From Labyrinthula sp. Ha (Eukaryota; Sar; Bigyra; Labyrinthulida; Labyrinthulaceae), in contig JAALGZ010000014.1 in the NCBI GenBank assembly GCA_015227615.1, positions 62,001 through 126,000 of the forward strand: a stretch of DNA of 64,000 bases, in the 5' to 3' direction. The notes below the pieces were generated by a model. It was not told where the DNA came from. It was given only the letters and a program-made list of their open reading frames with translations, and made no database searches. Positions 1-9,050 of the stretch are shown piece after piece. Positions within the stretch are counted from its first letter, which is position 1; every line of letters begins with the position of its first letter. The translations under genes and the position numbers were made by a program.

Positions 1-1787
1 CCAAGAATAGACTCTCGGCTCTACTCGCGCTGGTCTCTTTGGCATGCTTGTTGCTGCTATTTCTTCATCCTTCGCCTAACTTGTCAGAAAATGCGCTGGG
101 AACAAATTTCTCGCCGTTTTTGATATATTTTTCCTGCTTGTTCTGTATATGGGTTGGTTCAAAGGTTTTAATTAATATATTTATCTCCTTTCTACGTTGG
201 ATTTTTGTCAAAGATGTTGAAAAAGCAAAGAAGACAGATGCATTTGTAGATGATGAGTATCTTTCATCACTCAAAATGTTTATACTTTTTACAGAAAGTG
301 AAAAAAACTTATTCGCTAGGCTCTGCTTCTTCTTCTTCATGATGATTGTGTGGATTTTTCAGGTGAAAGCACATTCAGAAACTATTATGTATGGTGCAAT
401 GTGCATTAGACTTCATGTAACCATCATCTTGTTAACGTTGGCTGACATTGCTGCTAAATATACAACACATCGATATTTTCAAAGTTTTAGGCATCAACAT
501 ATCACAGATCAAGTATATGATTCGTTGTTCGAACAAGTTCTCTTGACACAATTATTAGGCGCAAAATCGAGCAAGATCTGCTACATGCTGCCCAACGAAT
601 ACATCCAGCAGTCAAAGAAGGTGGATAAAGAAGACAATACAGCGGACAAAACTGCTACTCAATATGCTCTTGGATCCCGGTATGGTAGTTATTTTTCTGG
701 CATACTTGGTGTGAGGCAAGATGGGGTGCAGTTGCGAAAATCAATAGCAGAAAGAATAGAGGAGCGATTCTTAGGAGAACAGAAGGATGGCCTAAATAGT
801 TTAGACACAAGGAATAACGAAGATAGTTTGCGTGGGTTTCCCGGAGTGTTGAAACTTTCGAGGTTTAGTTCAACCAGGAGTTTAGGGTCCCGATCCACTG
901 GAAGTTCGACTGCAAGTGGCAGAAGAAAAGTAAGCGTGAATACACTTATCCGCTTTATTAATGTACAAGACGTTCTACTACGAGTAGATAAAATCAAATC
1001 TTCTTTAGATAAGAATGACGATGGATATGTCACAATGGATCAAATCCGCGAGTTTTTGGAGGAAGCCTTTGAAAAGAGGAGTACTCTTAGAAATACCATA
1101 AAAGATTCTCGTGGAGTAGCTGATCAAGTTCAACGATGGCTGCACTATGTCTTTATTGCCGTTGTTATGCTAATCTGTATCTTTGTATGGAATCTCGACT
1201 CGGCCGTGTTTCTTACGTTTTCTTCTTTCTTGTTGGCGTTTTCGTTTGCTTTTGGAAATAGCATTCGAGAAATTTTCGAAAATGTAGTGTTTTTATATGC
1301 TGTCAAACCGTATGAAGTGTTAGATTTTATTAGGTTGGGAGACGATCCAACAGTCTACCAAGTTGTTAGGGTGTTGCTACACTTCACAGAAGTGAAAACA
1401 GTTACTGGGGAATATATGACGATTAGAAACTCAGTTATGAATTCAACTAACCCTATTTTAAATTATTCAAGATCCTCTGGTCATAGAGTTGTCGCTCGGT
1501 GCTGCGTCGATGTCCTTGGCGTAAACAAAGAAAAAATGGATAGAGTTCAAAAATCAATCCTGGAGTATGTAAAAAAGGAGCCTGAAATCTTCTTGCCATC
1601 AACCAGGATTGATTTTCACGACTTTCAGCCCCCTTTGAAAGTTGATCTGAAACTCTTGGTAAATTTTTGTATCCCGTACAGCAGCCTTGGAGTTTGGAAA
1701 CCTGCATATAGTCGCGTTTGTTATAAGTTTTATGAGCTCCTTGCAGATGAAGGCATCACAGTGTATACTCAGCATTATGAGGAATAG
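1..1787 (+). CDS. EF-hand MscS-type mechanosensitive ion channel, 5' partial
   Basis: The frame is open to the left edge of the window, so the true start lies upstream; the first in-window candidate start is only a TTG. Hydrophobic segments lie at about nt 110-200, 310-365, 385-460 and 1140-1300. The last runs into the MscS pore and beta domain, including SFAFGNSIREIFENVVFLY and, about 90 residues later, TVTGEYMTIRNSVM. Just before the pore is one EF-hand (DKNDDGYVTMDQ, nt 1009-1044), an arrangement known from fungal and algal MscS homologues that work as calcium-modulated osmotic release channels of internal or plasma membranes. Loop position 12 is Gln instead of the usual Glu, which may weaken calcium binding. 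A serine/arginine-rich linker (nt 850-930) precedes the EF-hand. The gene converges on the glucosidase II beta gene. The family call is firm; the membrane it sits in is not known. Confidence 0.88.
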   Translation, partial: KNRLSALLALVSLACLLLLFLHPSPNLSENALGTNFSPFLIYFSCLFCIWVGSKVLINIFISFLRWIFVKDVEKAKKTDAFVDDEYLSSLKMFILFTESEKNLFARLCFFFFMMIVWIFQVKAHSETIMYGAMCIRLHVTIILLTLADIAAKYTTHRYFQSFRHQHITDQVYDSLFEQVLLTQLLGAKSSKICYMLPNEYIQQSKKVDKEDNTADKTATQYALGSRYGSYFSGILGVRQDGVQLRKSIAERIEERFLGEQKDGLNSLDTRNNEDSLRGFPGVLKLSRFSSTRSLGSRSTGSSTASGRRKVSVNTLIRFINVQDVLLRVDKIKSSLDKNDDGYVTMDQIREFLEEAFEKRSTLRNTIKDSRGVADQVQRWLHYVFIAVVMLICIFVWNLDSAVFLTFSSFLLAFSFAFGNSIREIFENVVFLYAVKPYEVLDFIRLGDDPTVYQVVRVLLHFTEVKTVTGEYMTIRNSVMNSTNPILNYSRSSGHRVVARCCVDVLGVNKEKMDRVQKSILEYVKKEPEIFLPSTRIDFHDFQPPLKVDLKLLVNFCIPYSSLGVWKPAYSRVCYKFYELLADEGITVYTQHYEE

Positions 1788-2113
1788 ATATTTGACTATG
1801 GTATAACATGTTTTTGTTCCTACGTATGCAAATTTGTTCGTATTACATTGTTTCGTTTCATTTTAACTCAAGTTAGTCCATGTTCGTACTTATCAACCAA
1901 ACAAATGTACTTGAATGAAATTATCCGTAATAAGTGAACGGCACTACCTGTAGAACAGCTACTACTCGAGTTGTGTGCTTGGGGTAAATTAGAGGTTTGA
2001 TCCAAAACTTCCAATACAGGCTTTAAATTTAGATCTCTCTGATGGAGCAGGACATACCAAAAGACCTAGTATCACCTTGTAGGTATAGATTAAAATCGAA
2101 TTTCCCCTCAAAA
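1788..2113. other. Intergenic space between convergent genes
   Basis: About 326 bp of AT-rich sequence between the stop of the MscS gene and the stop of the glucosidase II beta gene. It should hold both 3' UTRs. I looked on the minus strand for an extra C-terminal exon ending in an ER-retrieval tetrapeptide and found none I could support. Confidence 0.5.
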
Positions 2114-3621
2114 CTAACACCCAAGTGGAGATTTGACGACAGCAACGTAGCTGCAAACACTGGGCTCAGAGACGGAAACAATGTCATCTTCCCCTCCGCA
2201 AGTCAGCTCAACCTTCAAGTTTCGCTTTATTCCATTAAAACATTTTTGCCCATCTTTAAAAAGCATAATCTTCTGATCTCCTTGAACTTCAATTTTATCA
2301 AATTTACCTAATGAAGTTCTCCCCTGCTTTGCATCCTTCAAAAAGCATACATTATACTTGTACTCTCCAAGTTCTTTTTCCACACAGTTTCCTTCTGCAC
2401 CAAGCGTGAGCACATCCAATTCTAATTGGTTCTGCATATCTTTTTGTTCTTTCTCAGCGGCTCTTACTTTTCTTTCCAAATCCTTTTTTTCTTTTTCTGC
2501 AGCTTTTACTTCTGCACTATTCCCCTCATCCTCGTAATCAGATCCGTAATAATCTTCTGCGTAATAATCATCCTGCTCTGATTCAATCCAAAAAGGACCT
2601 TCATCTTCATCTCTTGGTTTGATTTTGGTTATAACAAGATCTTCAAGACGATCTCCAATATGACTTCTTGTTGCCAGCTTAACTAAAATAAACTCCAGGT
2701 CCTTTCTAGTAAGCTTTTTCAGTTGCAAGGCGTCTATTCTCTCCTTAATTAAGTTTTCTTCTTCTTTTTCTGTTAGCTTTCTCGAGGAACTATCTGAACC
2801 ACTAGCTGATGAAGATAAAGATTTTAAGGATGAAACCTCATCTGTGACGGTTCGAAGTTCCTCTTGTAGTTTTTCCAGTTCTTTTTTCTTCTCTTCAAGT
2901 TCTTTTATCAACTCGTCTTTGCGCTCTTTTCCATGTCTAAGCCCTTTAGAATCACTAAGAAAATACCTTAACATATCCTCCTTTTTACGTCTTCCTTCAA
3001 CTAAGCTCTTTTCCTCAGCCTCTTTCCGTTTCATATACTCAACTCCAAGTTCTTCGCATTTATTTTCACACGTTAAACTATCAAAATCTATTTCATAAAG
3101 ATTCTTCTCCTTATTATATTTAACGGTTAACTCATCGGACCCGTCACAACAGTCACAAATTTGATCGTTAACTTTACTTTTATCAACAAAAATACTTTTA
3201 TAACGGACATTTGGACAATAAAACTTTTGGGGAGTATATTTTAACGAACGAAATGCACTAGTTCCAGGTTCATCAGAACAATCGGGACAATCACAATAGT
3301 TATCATTTATTTTATCAGGGGAGACAAAAGTTGGTGACAAATCAGAGTTTTTACAAACAAATTTTGTTTTGTAGATATCTTGTTTTGAAAATGGAACTCC
3401 TAGAATGTCATCAATTTTGTATGAGCGCTATAAAGTGAAACTGAGAGAGGAGATATACCGCTGCCTGCTCAATTGCAGCTGGGTATGCATTTGTAAAATC
3501 GACAAACACATCTAAACAATATTAAAAAAAAATTGATACCTTTTGGCTCTTCCTCGGAACTAAAGAACCAACATAGGGAGCATTTGATTAGAGTCGTAAA
3601 AAATGCAAAATGTATCTTCAT
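2114..3621 (-). CDS. PRKCSH: Glucosidase II beta subunit (two exons)
   Basis: Non-catalytic subunit of ER glucosidase II, which trims glucose from N-glycans and feeds the calnexin cycle. I read two exons: 3621-3540 and 3399-2114, joined across a 140 nt GT-AG intron in phase 1, giving 455 residues. Exon 1 encodes a signal peptide starting MKIHFAFFTTLIKCSLCWFF. The junction reads EEEPKGVPFSKQDIY, matching the family's conserved N-terminus. Two LDLa-type modules follow (DNYCDCPDCSDEPGT and DQICDCCDGSDE), then a long Glu/Lys coiled coil, an acidic stretch rich in D, E and Y, and a C-terminal mannose-6-phosphate receptor homology domain with paired cysteines (GNCVEKELGEYKYNVCF, ELTCGG, VSEPSVCSY). 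The protein stops right after the last domain cysteine (KSPLGC), so the HDEL-type tail common in the family is not seen. A further small exon is possible. Confidence 0.9.
3400..3539 (-). other. Spliceosomal intron in the glucosidase II beta gene
   Basis: Read on the minus strand it starts GTATCAAT and ends CATTCTAG. Both flanking exons are in phase 1, and joining them restores the conserved Gly-Val-Pro at the start of the mature protein. An upstream AG at about 3430 would give the wrong phase. Confidence 0.8.
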
Positions 3622-5560
3622 TTTTTAGTTATGGGGTAATGCACCACTGTATCTAAAACTTAGGATTAAGAAATTACTTGAATTCTTTAAAAGTTCTTTT
3701 AGAATAATTATTTATTGCTGAGGAAGCTGTAAACTTCCGCTTTGCAGTAGGGATTCAGAATATATTTGTATGGCATGAATTCGAGGGAAATACACTCATC
3801 CGAGTATGAAAGTGAAAACAACCATCGAGGCAGATATATCTTTTTCTCCCAGGGGTGTACTTAAGTTGCTTGCTTACCTCTGTTTTTAAATCCCTATCCT
3901 CACATGAAAAAAGCGAACCTGATTAAGCTGATCAGATTGGACTGTTGTATCTCTATGAGAAAAACAACCTCAACCTGCAAAGAGCTTTTCCGCAGGAGGC
4001 TGACACTTTTCGGGCTGAGGCTGACACAAGATTAGATGAAAATTTCCGTCTATGGGTATAGAAAACTGGATATGTCCTCTTTTCTAGCCTTGAAAAAATT
4101 TCACCAGTCTTGCATTGGTATATCCTAAAAATACCCGATTTCGTACACGCCAGGACAAATGCTATTTTCAAAGATCTTCTTTGCTATACCAGAGAAGTAT
4201 GATATTATGGGGTTAATTCGGAAAACCAATCTAGGATTCAGATTTCTTAAGTACGGTTGTGCCTTGCAAGTTAAATTTTGGAGAATAGAAAACTAGAGCT
4301 GAAGCACCTAGCACAACAGGAAGAGATAACGTAAAATTAGAGACGAGAACATTACTTTATTCAGTTTTTAGTTAGCACAGAATCGCAACAGACAACTAAC
4401 TGAGCATTTGTTTCATTAGTGGCCAGTATAGATTACTTAACTTCGTCGCTGAGCTGTGCTGAAATTGCTTTAGAGGGATCTACTACTCATGCGTGACGCA
4501 CTCTAAGGCTCTAATTGCTCTGATTAAACTCCAAAGATTTCTAAGACTTAAATAGGACGAATCTAAATCAACAGAGCCAAATCTAAAGTTTTAATGATAT
4601 ATTCCCCTTAATTTATAACCAACTAAATTGAGAAAAGAAACATACAAGAACTTGTCATGTCCAAGAATGGCTGGCCTCTATCTGTGCACAGTAATGTCTT
4701 CCCCTCCATAAGGTGATAGATATACGCAATTACTTCCCGCAAATTAAACATTGACTGATATTTTAAAATAAAAAAACTAAGTTGAGAACAATTATGTCAT
4801 ATTCCCAAGTAGGCTCAGTTTTACATGCTACTTTGCCATATATAATTACAATTTAGTTAAAAATCTAAGCAACTGCTTTTTGAAAAAATTTTTTTAGTGC
4901 GAATATAATTAAATTGTGAGATCAAGCTATCTTTGTTTTAGTGAGTAACACGTATTAAAATGTTTGAGTTTGTTACTCTTACTCAATTGCTTGTATTGTA
5001 TGCAATTTTTAAATTCCTAGAGTACATAGTCTAACTTTGATTGTACACAACAAAAATACCTACCACTTAATCATCCTCTTTTTTAAGTTAGGGTAATATA
5101 TACATAACTTGCATGGAACAGTCAGTATCTGCAATAATTCTAATCAGGTTGTAAAGTGAACATAAACTTATTGCTTTGAGCTAAGGACACCTGGTCTGGC
5201 TAAAAATGTATTAAACCTGAAAGGCAGTAGATGAAGGTTTTCTGCTCTCCGCGATAATGATGAAAGGACACTGTGGTCAGGTTAACAGAGTTGACTTACT
5301 CTGTAGTATTAATAGATCTCATAAGTTCTATTAAGCAATTGCCTTACAGAATAAGAAAACCTAAGTTAGACCTTGTGAGCTGCATTCCTTAATTCTCAAG
5401 ATTGAAGTCTAATATGGCCTTTATTTAGAATGTTCAGTATGAAAGGGATACATTCTTTTCCCTAAATGCAAATTATACTCTAATAAAGGGATGTCGCGCA
5501 ATCAGTATTTTAAACAAACAAGCGGTTCAGACAGGAAAGATCTGCTTACTTCCATATTGG
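3622..5560. other. AT-rich intergenic region left of the retrotransposon
   Basis: About 1.9 kb. The first part must contain the promoter of the glucosidase II beta gene. Short frames (for example 72 codons at 3953-4171 minus) have no recognisable features and I do not call them. No tRNA-like or repeat structure was seen. Confidence 0.5.
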
Positions 5561-5564
5561 CACG
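5561..5564. repeat. Target-site duplication, left copy
   Basis: CACG directly before the 5' LTR. The same four bases directly follow the 3' LTR at 15361-15364. Four to six bases is usual for Ty3/Gypsy elements. The match fixes the LTR ends as TG at the start and ACAAA at the end. Confidence 0.7.
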
Positions 5565-6060
5565 TGCGTAGATTTAATTGTTAATGTTTTTAAACTACTT
5601 GGGCAACTTAAGTATTTTAGTTAATAATAGGAAGTAGTTAAGTTATTGTCAACAGTTTGGTTACTTGTATAAGTTAATTGTAGGCCTATAGAATAATTGT
5701 AAGTAGAATAAATATCACATATGTATTTTGGGCAATCTAGAGTAGAGTTAATAGATAATCACAAAATAATAGAAAACTTTATAGATTTTCATCTAAGAGA
5801 CAGTTTTCGATAAGTACAAAAACCCCTGAGTGTTAACAACGCCTTGTGAGTTTATTGTATTGATACTCAGCATAGTATCGTAGTTTGTGGCTTGAAGAGA
5901 GCCATTTCTGTGTTCGATTTAAGAGATCCCTTAGCAATAAGCGTGATCTGGTTGTATCCAAACGTTAAACCGGATACGAAGATCCACCGAGAGACTATAC
6001 TTGGTAGGAACAGTTAAGTCTCGTTTATCTGAACGCTCGAGGGTTTTCCGAGTGTACAAA
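5565..6060 (+). repeat. 5' LTR
   Basis: 496 bp beginning TGCGTAGATTTAATTG and ending GAGTGTACAAA. It matches 14870-15360, with about 10 substitutions and one 5 bp tandem-repeat difference over the first 385 bp. Positions about 5960-6030 are nearly unrelated to the same place in the 3' LTR, while the last 32 bp are identical again. The 3' part is rich in small inverted repeats: GTATCC/GGATAC at 5954-5977 (12-base loop) and GAGACT/AGTCTC at 5991-6022. It should carry the element's promoter and polyadenylation signals. Confidence 0.92.
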
Positions 6061-6074
6061 TTGTTATAACAATT
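6059..6074. repeat. 16 bp perfect palindrome at the primer-binding position
   Basis: AATTGTTATAACAATT starts on the last two bases of the 5' LTR and occupies the place where a tRNA primer-binding site normally lies. No TGG-initiated primer site follows the LTR. The gag start codon is only 20 bases past the LTR end, so the leader is exceptionally short. Confidence 0.6.
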
Positions 6075-6080
6075 CCTCAG

Positions 6081-8210
6081 ATGGCGGGGAAGAAAAGCGA
6101 TAAGGGCGCAGCAAAACAACCTCGCAGATCGGCGAGACAAGCTGCTGCCGCGCAGACTCCCGCAAGGGAGGTCGTTAGAGGTAATGTTTCTGATTCTCAA
6201 GAACCAGCTACCTCGGGTATATCGGACCGTGAGGTCACGATTGTAGATCCGGTATCGGGTGCGCAAACGCAATCTCGGATAACCGCCGGAGCTGAACCCA
6301 GCGCCACATCTCAAGGAACTGGTTCGGTCCCAATGAGCGTGCACCAAGCTGCTCAAGCGACATCTGCGACAGTAGATAACGCTCCTTCGGGAGTAAGAGC
6401 TGCGGAATCAGCTGAAACAAATATAGAAACCGTTCCAGCGGCTGAAAATACTGGATCAGCAGTACAAGAAGTACAGACTACTCCGCTGCCTGCTGGCTCA
6501 CAAGCTAGAGCTGGGGGCAATACCACTGTGACTCGTCATGGTGCGTCTGGGGTGACGAGCAGCGATGCTACGTCAGCGGCCATTCCTGCCCGCCCCGCGG
6601 CAAGTACTGTTCCTGCAACTGGTGGCAGAAGTTCTAGACCTGTTGAACGGGTTGAAGCTTTAATTCAGAGTAACGTCTCTCGAGCTACTGCAGCAAGGGG
6701 ACGTGGTGCTGGTGCACCTCTGGGATCCTCCCAAGTGCCGGTATCTGTTACTTCTACCCCTCCGTATTCTATGAATGCACCTTCTGCTCAACTGATGAAT
6801 CTTCCGGACACGCAAGCCCGTGTGGTGGAAACTCAGGTCGAGACAAATGTTGGGTATGGAGAGAGGGATGCTGAGGCGTACCATCCAATGGAGAATGAAT
6901 CTGTCAGATCCTTAGAGGTCGTAGATTTGGATGATCCGGAGGATGATGGTACTATAGGTCCTGACAGGGATGGGAATCGTGTTCCGACGGTTAATGAAGG
7001 AATGCGCACAGGCAGGGGTGCAGCACGTCGAAGTGCACGAGCCTCAATGAACTTGACCACCCTGGCTGAGGATAACGGTTCCGATAGGTGGTACGATGCT
7101 GTTGTTAATGCTATCGACCGTAATGACATGAGCACAAACCATAGGAGCATGCAGAGGCAGCCTCTTAGTATTCGTGAGAGAAGGCACTTCGAAAATATGA
7201 CGGAAAATTGGCTAGCGCTCAATCCTGAGCAGCAGGCAATAGAGTACGCCGCCGAAGTAGCTATTAATGCTAGAGCTTCTCGAAATGAAAGGTTAGCTCG
7301 ACATGCTCTTTTGAAGCAGAAGTCAGGGGGAAAGGAGCCTTATACCCTGGACCCGGTTCCCAAGGTTTGTTTGTCTACGGATGACCCACAGCATCGGGGC
7401 ATCCTTGATGGAATGGATATGTCCATCTTTGACAACTGGCCGGTCATGAGTGACGCCATGGACAAAGCTTATCCTATTATAAAGATGAATTATGTTAATT
7501 CACAGGATAGTGCTGAATTCATGGCTATAATGAGTAACTCCATGTATAAGTTGAGTGAAAAGTTTAAGGATTTGGCTAGGACTACGGATGTGCTATTTGC
7601 GGAGAATAAAACCTTAAGGACATTAGTTATGAAATTGTCCTCGGGGTCTTCCGGCAACACGTCTAATAGTAGGCCAAGGTATCCTAAACCTCAACTGTTG
7701 ACGGCTGAGACGATGTCCATAGAGACCATCAACCAGTTTCTTCATGTTTCAGAAGCGGCTGAAAAGATGGATCCTACGTTTAAGCCTGAGTTGTACGTGG
7801 ATAGGAACCTCCTGGATGATTTGTGTCCAGCTGGAGAGTTTACTCAAATCCTAATGGTATTAAGGGAGCGTAGAGATAGGCTACTTGCCGAAACTACGGA
7901 TATACCGATGAGTGCTCTGGAGAAGTTGAAGTGGCCTAACAGCGGCACTTCGTTACAGAACTTCACAAAGTTTTTCCAGAGTATTCGAAAGGTCATCAAG
8001 GAGCAATACGTTAGGCGTATTGATAACCACGAAAAGGCTAACCTTTTTGAGATGATCGTGAAAAAATGCCCGAAGGAGATGCAGATGACTAGGGAGATCA
8101 TAGCTAATAAGATATCAGCGAACGTGAACCCTTTGTCTACACTACATGCTCTCCAGAAAGCCCTTGAAGCTCAGCGACAAGCGGCCATCGATAGGGGCGA
8201 GAAGGCATAA
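6081..8210 (+). CDS. gag region of the LTR element
   Basis: An open stretch of about 709 codons starting right after the 5' LTR. The N-terminal third is low in complexity (Ala, Ser, Thr, Arg) with a basic start (MAGKKSDKGAAKQPRRSARQ). The C-terminal third is a mixed helical region with a short coiled coil near LYKLSEKFKDLARTTDV, where the capsid fold would be expected. No capsid motif is recognised by eye; the assignment rests on position and on the zinc knuckle that follows. Longer than most Gypsy gag products. Confidence 0.7.
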   Translation: MAGKKSDKGAAKQPRRSARQAAAAQTPAREVVRGNVSDSQEPATSGISDREVTIVDPVSGAQTQSRITAGAEPSATSQGTGSVPMSVHQAAQATSATVDNAPSGVRAAESAETNIETVPAAENTGSAVQEVQTTPLPAGSQARAGGNTTVTRHGASGVTSSDATSAAIPARPAASTVPATGGRSSRPVERVEALIQSNVSRATAARGRGAGAPLGSSQVPVSVTSTPPYSMNAPSAQLMNLPDTQARVVETQVETNVGYGERDAEAYHPMENESVRSLEVVDLDDPEDDGTIGPDRDGNRVPTVNEGMRTGRGAARRSARASMNLTTLAEDNGSDRWYDAVVNAIDRNDMSTNHRSMQRQPLSIRERRHFENMTENWLALNPEQQAIEYAAEVAINARASRNERLARHALLKQKSGGKEPYTLDPVPKVCLSTDDPQHRGILDGMDMSIFDNWPVMSDAMDKAYPIIKMNYVNSQDSAEFMAIMSNSMYKLSEKFKDLARTTDVLFAENKTLRTLVMKLSSGSSGNTSNSRPRYPKPQLLTAETMSIETINQFLHVSEAAEKMDPTFKPELYVDRNLLDDLCPAGEFTQILMVLRERRDRLLAETTDIPMSALEKLKWPNSGTSLQNFTKFFQSIRKVIKEQYVRRIDNHEKANLFEMIVKKCPKEMQMTREIIANKISANVNPLSTLHALQKALEAQRQAAIDRGEKA

Positions 8211-8225
8211 TATGGGCCTGACTAT

Positions 8226-8918
8226 TTGCCGACAAGTGCGAACGCGTTGGCTGTGGGGAGCGAACCCCTTGAAACTAAATCGCAAAGGCGCAGAAAAAGG
8301 AAGGCGCTTGCTATGCAGAGGCAGTTAATGCAAGGACAGGGGAATACTAATTACATGGCAACTATTCAGTGCTATCGCTGCAAAGAATATGGCCATTATT
8401 CCCGAAACTGTCCAGCAGCAGCTAATACACCTCGCAAGAGAGCAAGCCTTCTGAATCAGAAAACCAAGGCGAAGCGGGAAGTCCTTAGTGACGACTCGAG
8501 TGAAGTGCAATACATCACTACCAAGAAACCGCCTATGGTTAGGACTTTCATTGCTAAATCAGTGAGTCCTAGGCCCTGCGAAGGCATGCAGGTGTTCAAC
8601 CACGAGTTCAAAGAAATCAAAGACGCGATGATGGACTCGGGGGCGGATGCCGTAGTAGCATCCTATGGCAAACACGTGAGGTTTTGCAAGGATGTGAAAG
8701 ATGCTGAAGGGCAGGTGACCTCTGCCAACGGGACAATCAGTCCTGTGGTCAAGGTTGGACGTATCGACCTCAACGTCCTTAAAAATGGTAAATTGAGGCG
8801 GAAAGTACATGGTCAACGTGTACTATTAGTGGCTGGCGACTGGGATTATTTCTTAATTGGAAAGCCGGCACTAAGAATGATGCATTTGTTACCCGAGCAG
8901 AATATGGAGCTCGGGTAG
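8226..8918 (+). CDS. Nucleocapsid zinc knuckle and aspartic protease region of the LTR element
   Basis: Contains one CCHC zinc knuckle, CYRCKEYGHYSRNC, at about nt 8370-8411, preceded by a basic stretch (KSQRRRKRKA). About 75 residues on comes the retropepsin active-site motif MMDSGADAVVASYG (about nt 8630-8670). This is the usual nucleocapsid-protease order. The knuckle packages RNA and the protease matures the polyproteins. Confidence 0.8.
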   Translation: MPTSANALAVGSEPLETKSQRRRKRKALAMQRQLMQGQGNTNYMATIQCYRCKEYGHYSRNCPAAANTPRKRASLLNQKTKAKREVLSDDSSEVQYITTKKPPMVRTFIAKSVSPRPCEGMQVFNHEFKEIKDAMMDSGADAVVASYGKHVRFCKDVKDAEGQVTSANGTISPVVKVGRIDLNVLKNGKLRRKVHGQRVLLVAGDWDYFLIGKPALRMMHLLPEQNMELG

Positions 8919-9050
8919 GAAATCGGCAGCCAGGCTAACCACCTGGTGGGCCAAGTAAATTCGGGATCTAGTTTTCTATGTTATAAATATATAAATAATG
9001 TAAGTTGGTTAAGTAGGAAACTAGAGTCTTCGGTTTGACCCAACGTAGTT

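Noticed and set aside
3422-3435. Alternative acceptor for the glucosidase II beta intron (TATAG before CGC)
   Set aside because: It gives the wrong phase with the only good donor. The acceptor at 3400 restores the conserved Gly-Val-Pro.
6001-6020. TTGGTAGGAACAG in the 5' LTR as a tRNA primer-binding site
   Set aside because: It lies inside the LTR, before 32 bp shared by both LTRs, and it falls in the hypervariable block. A primer site must sit outside the LTR.
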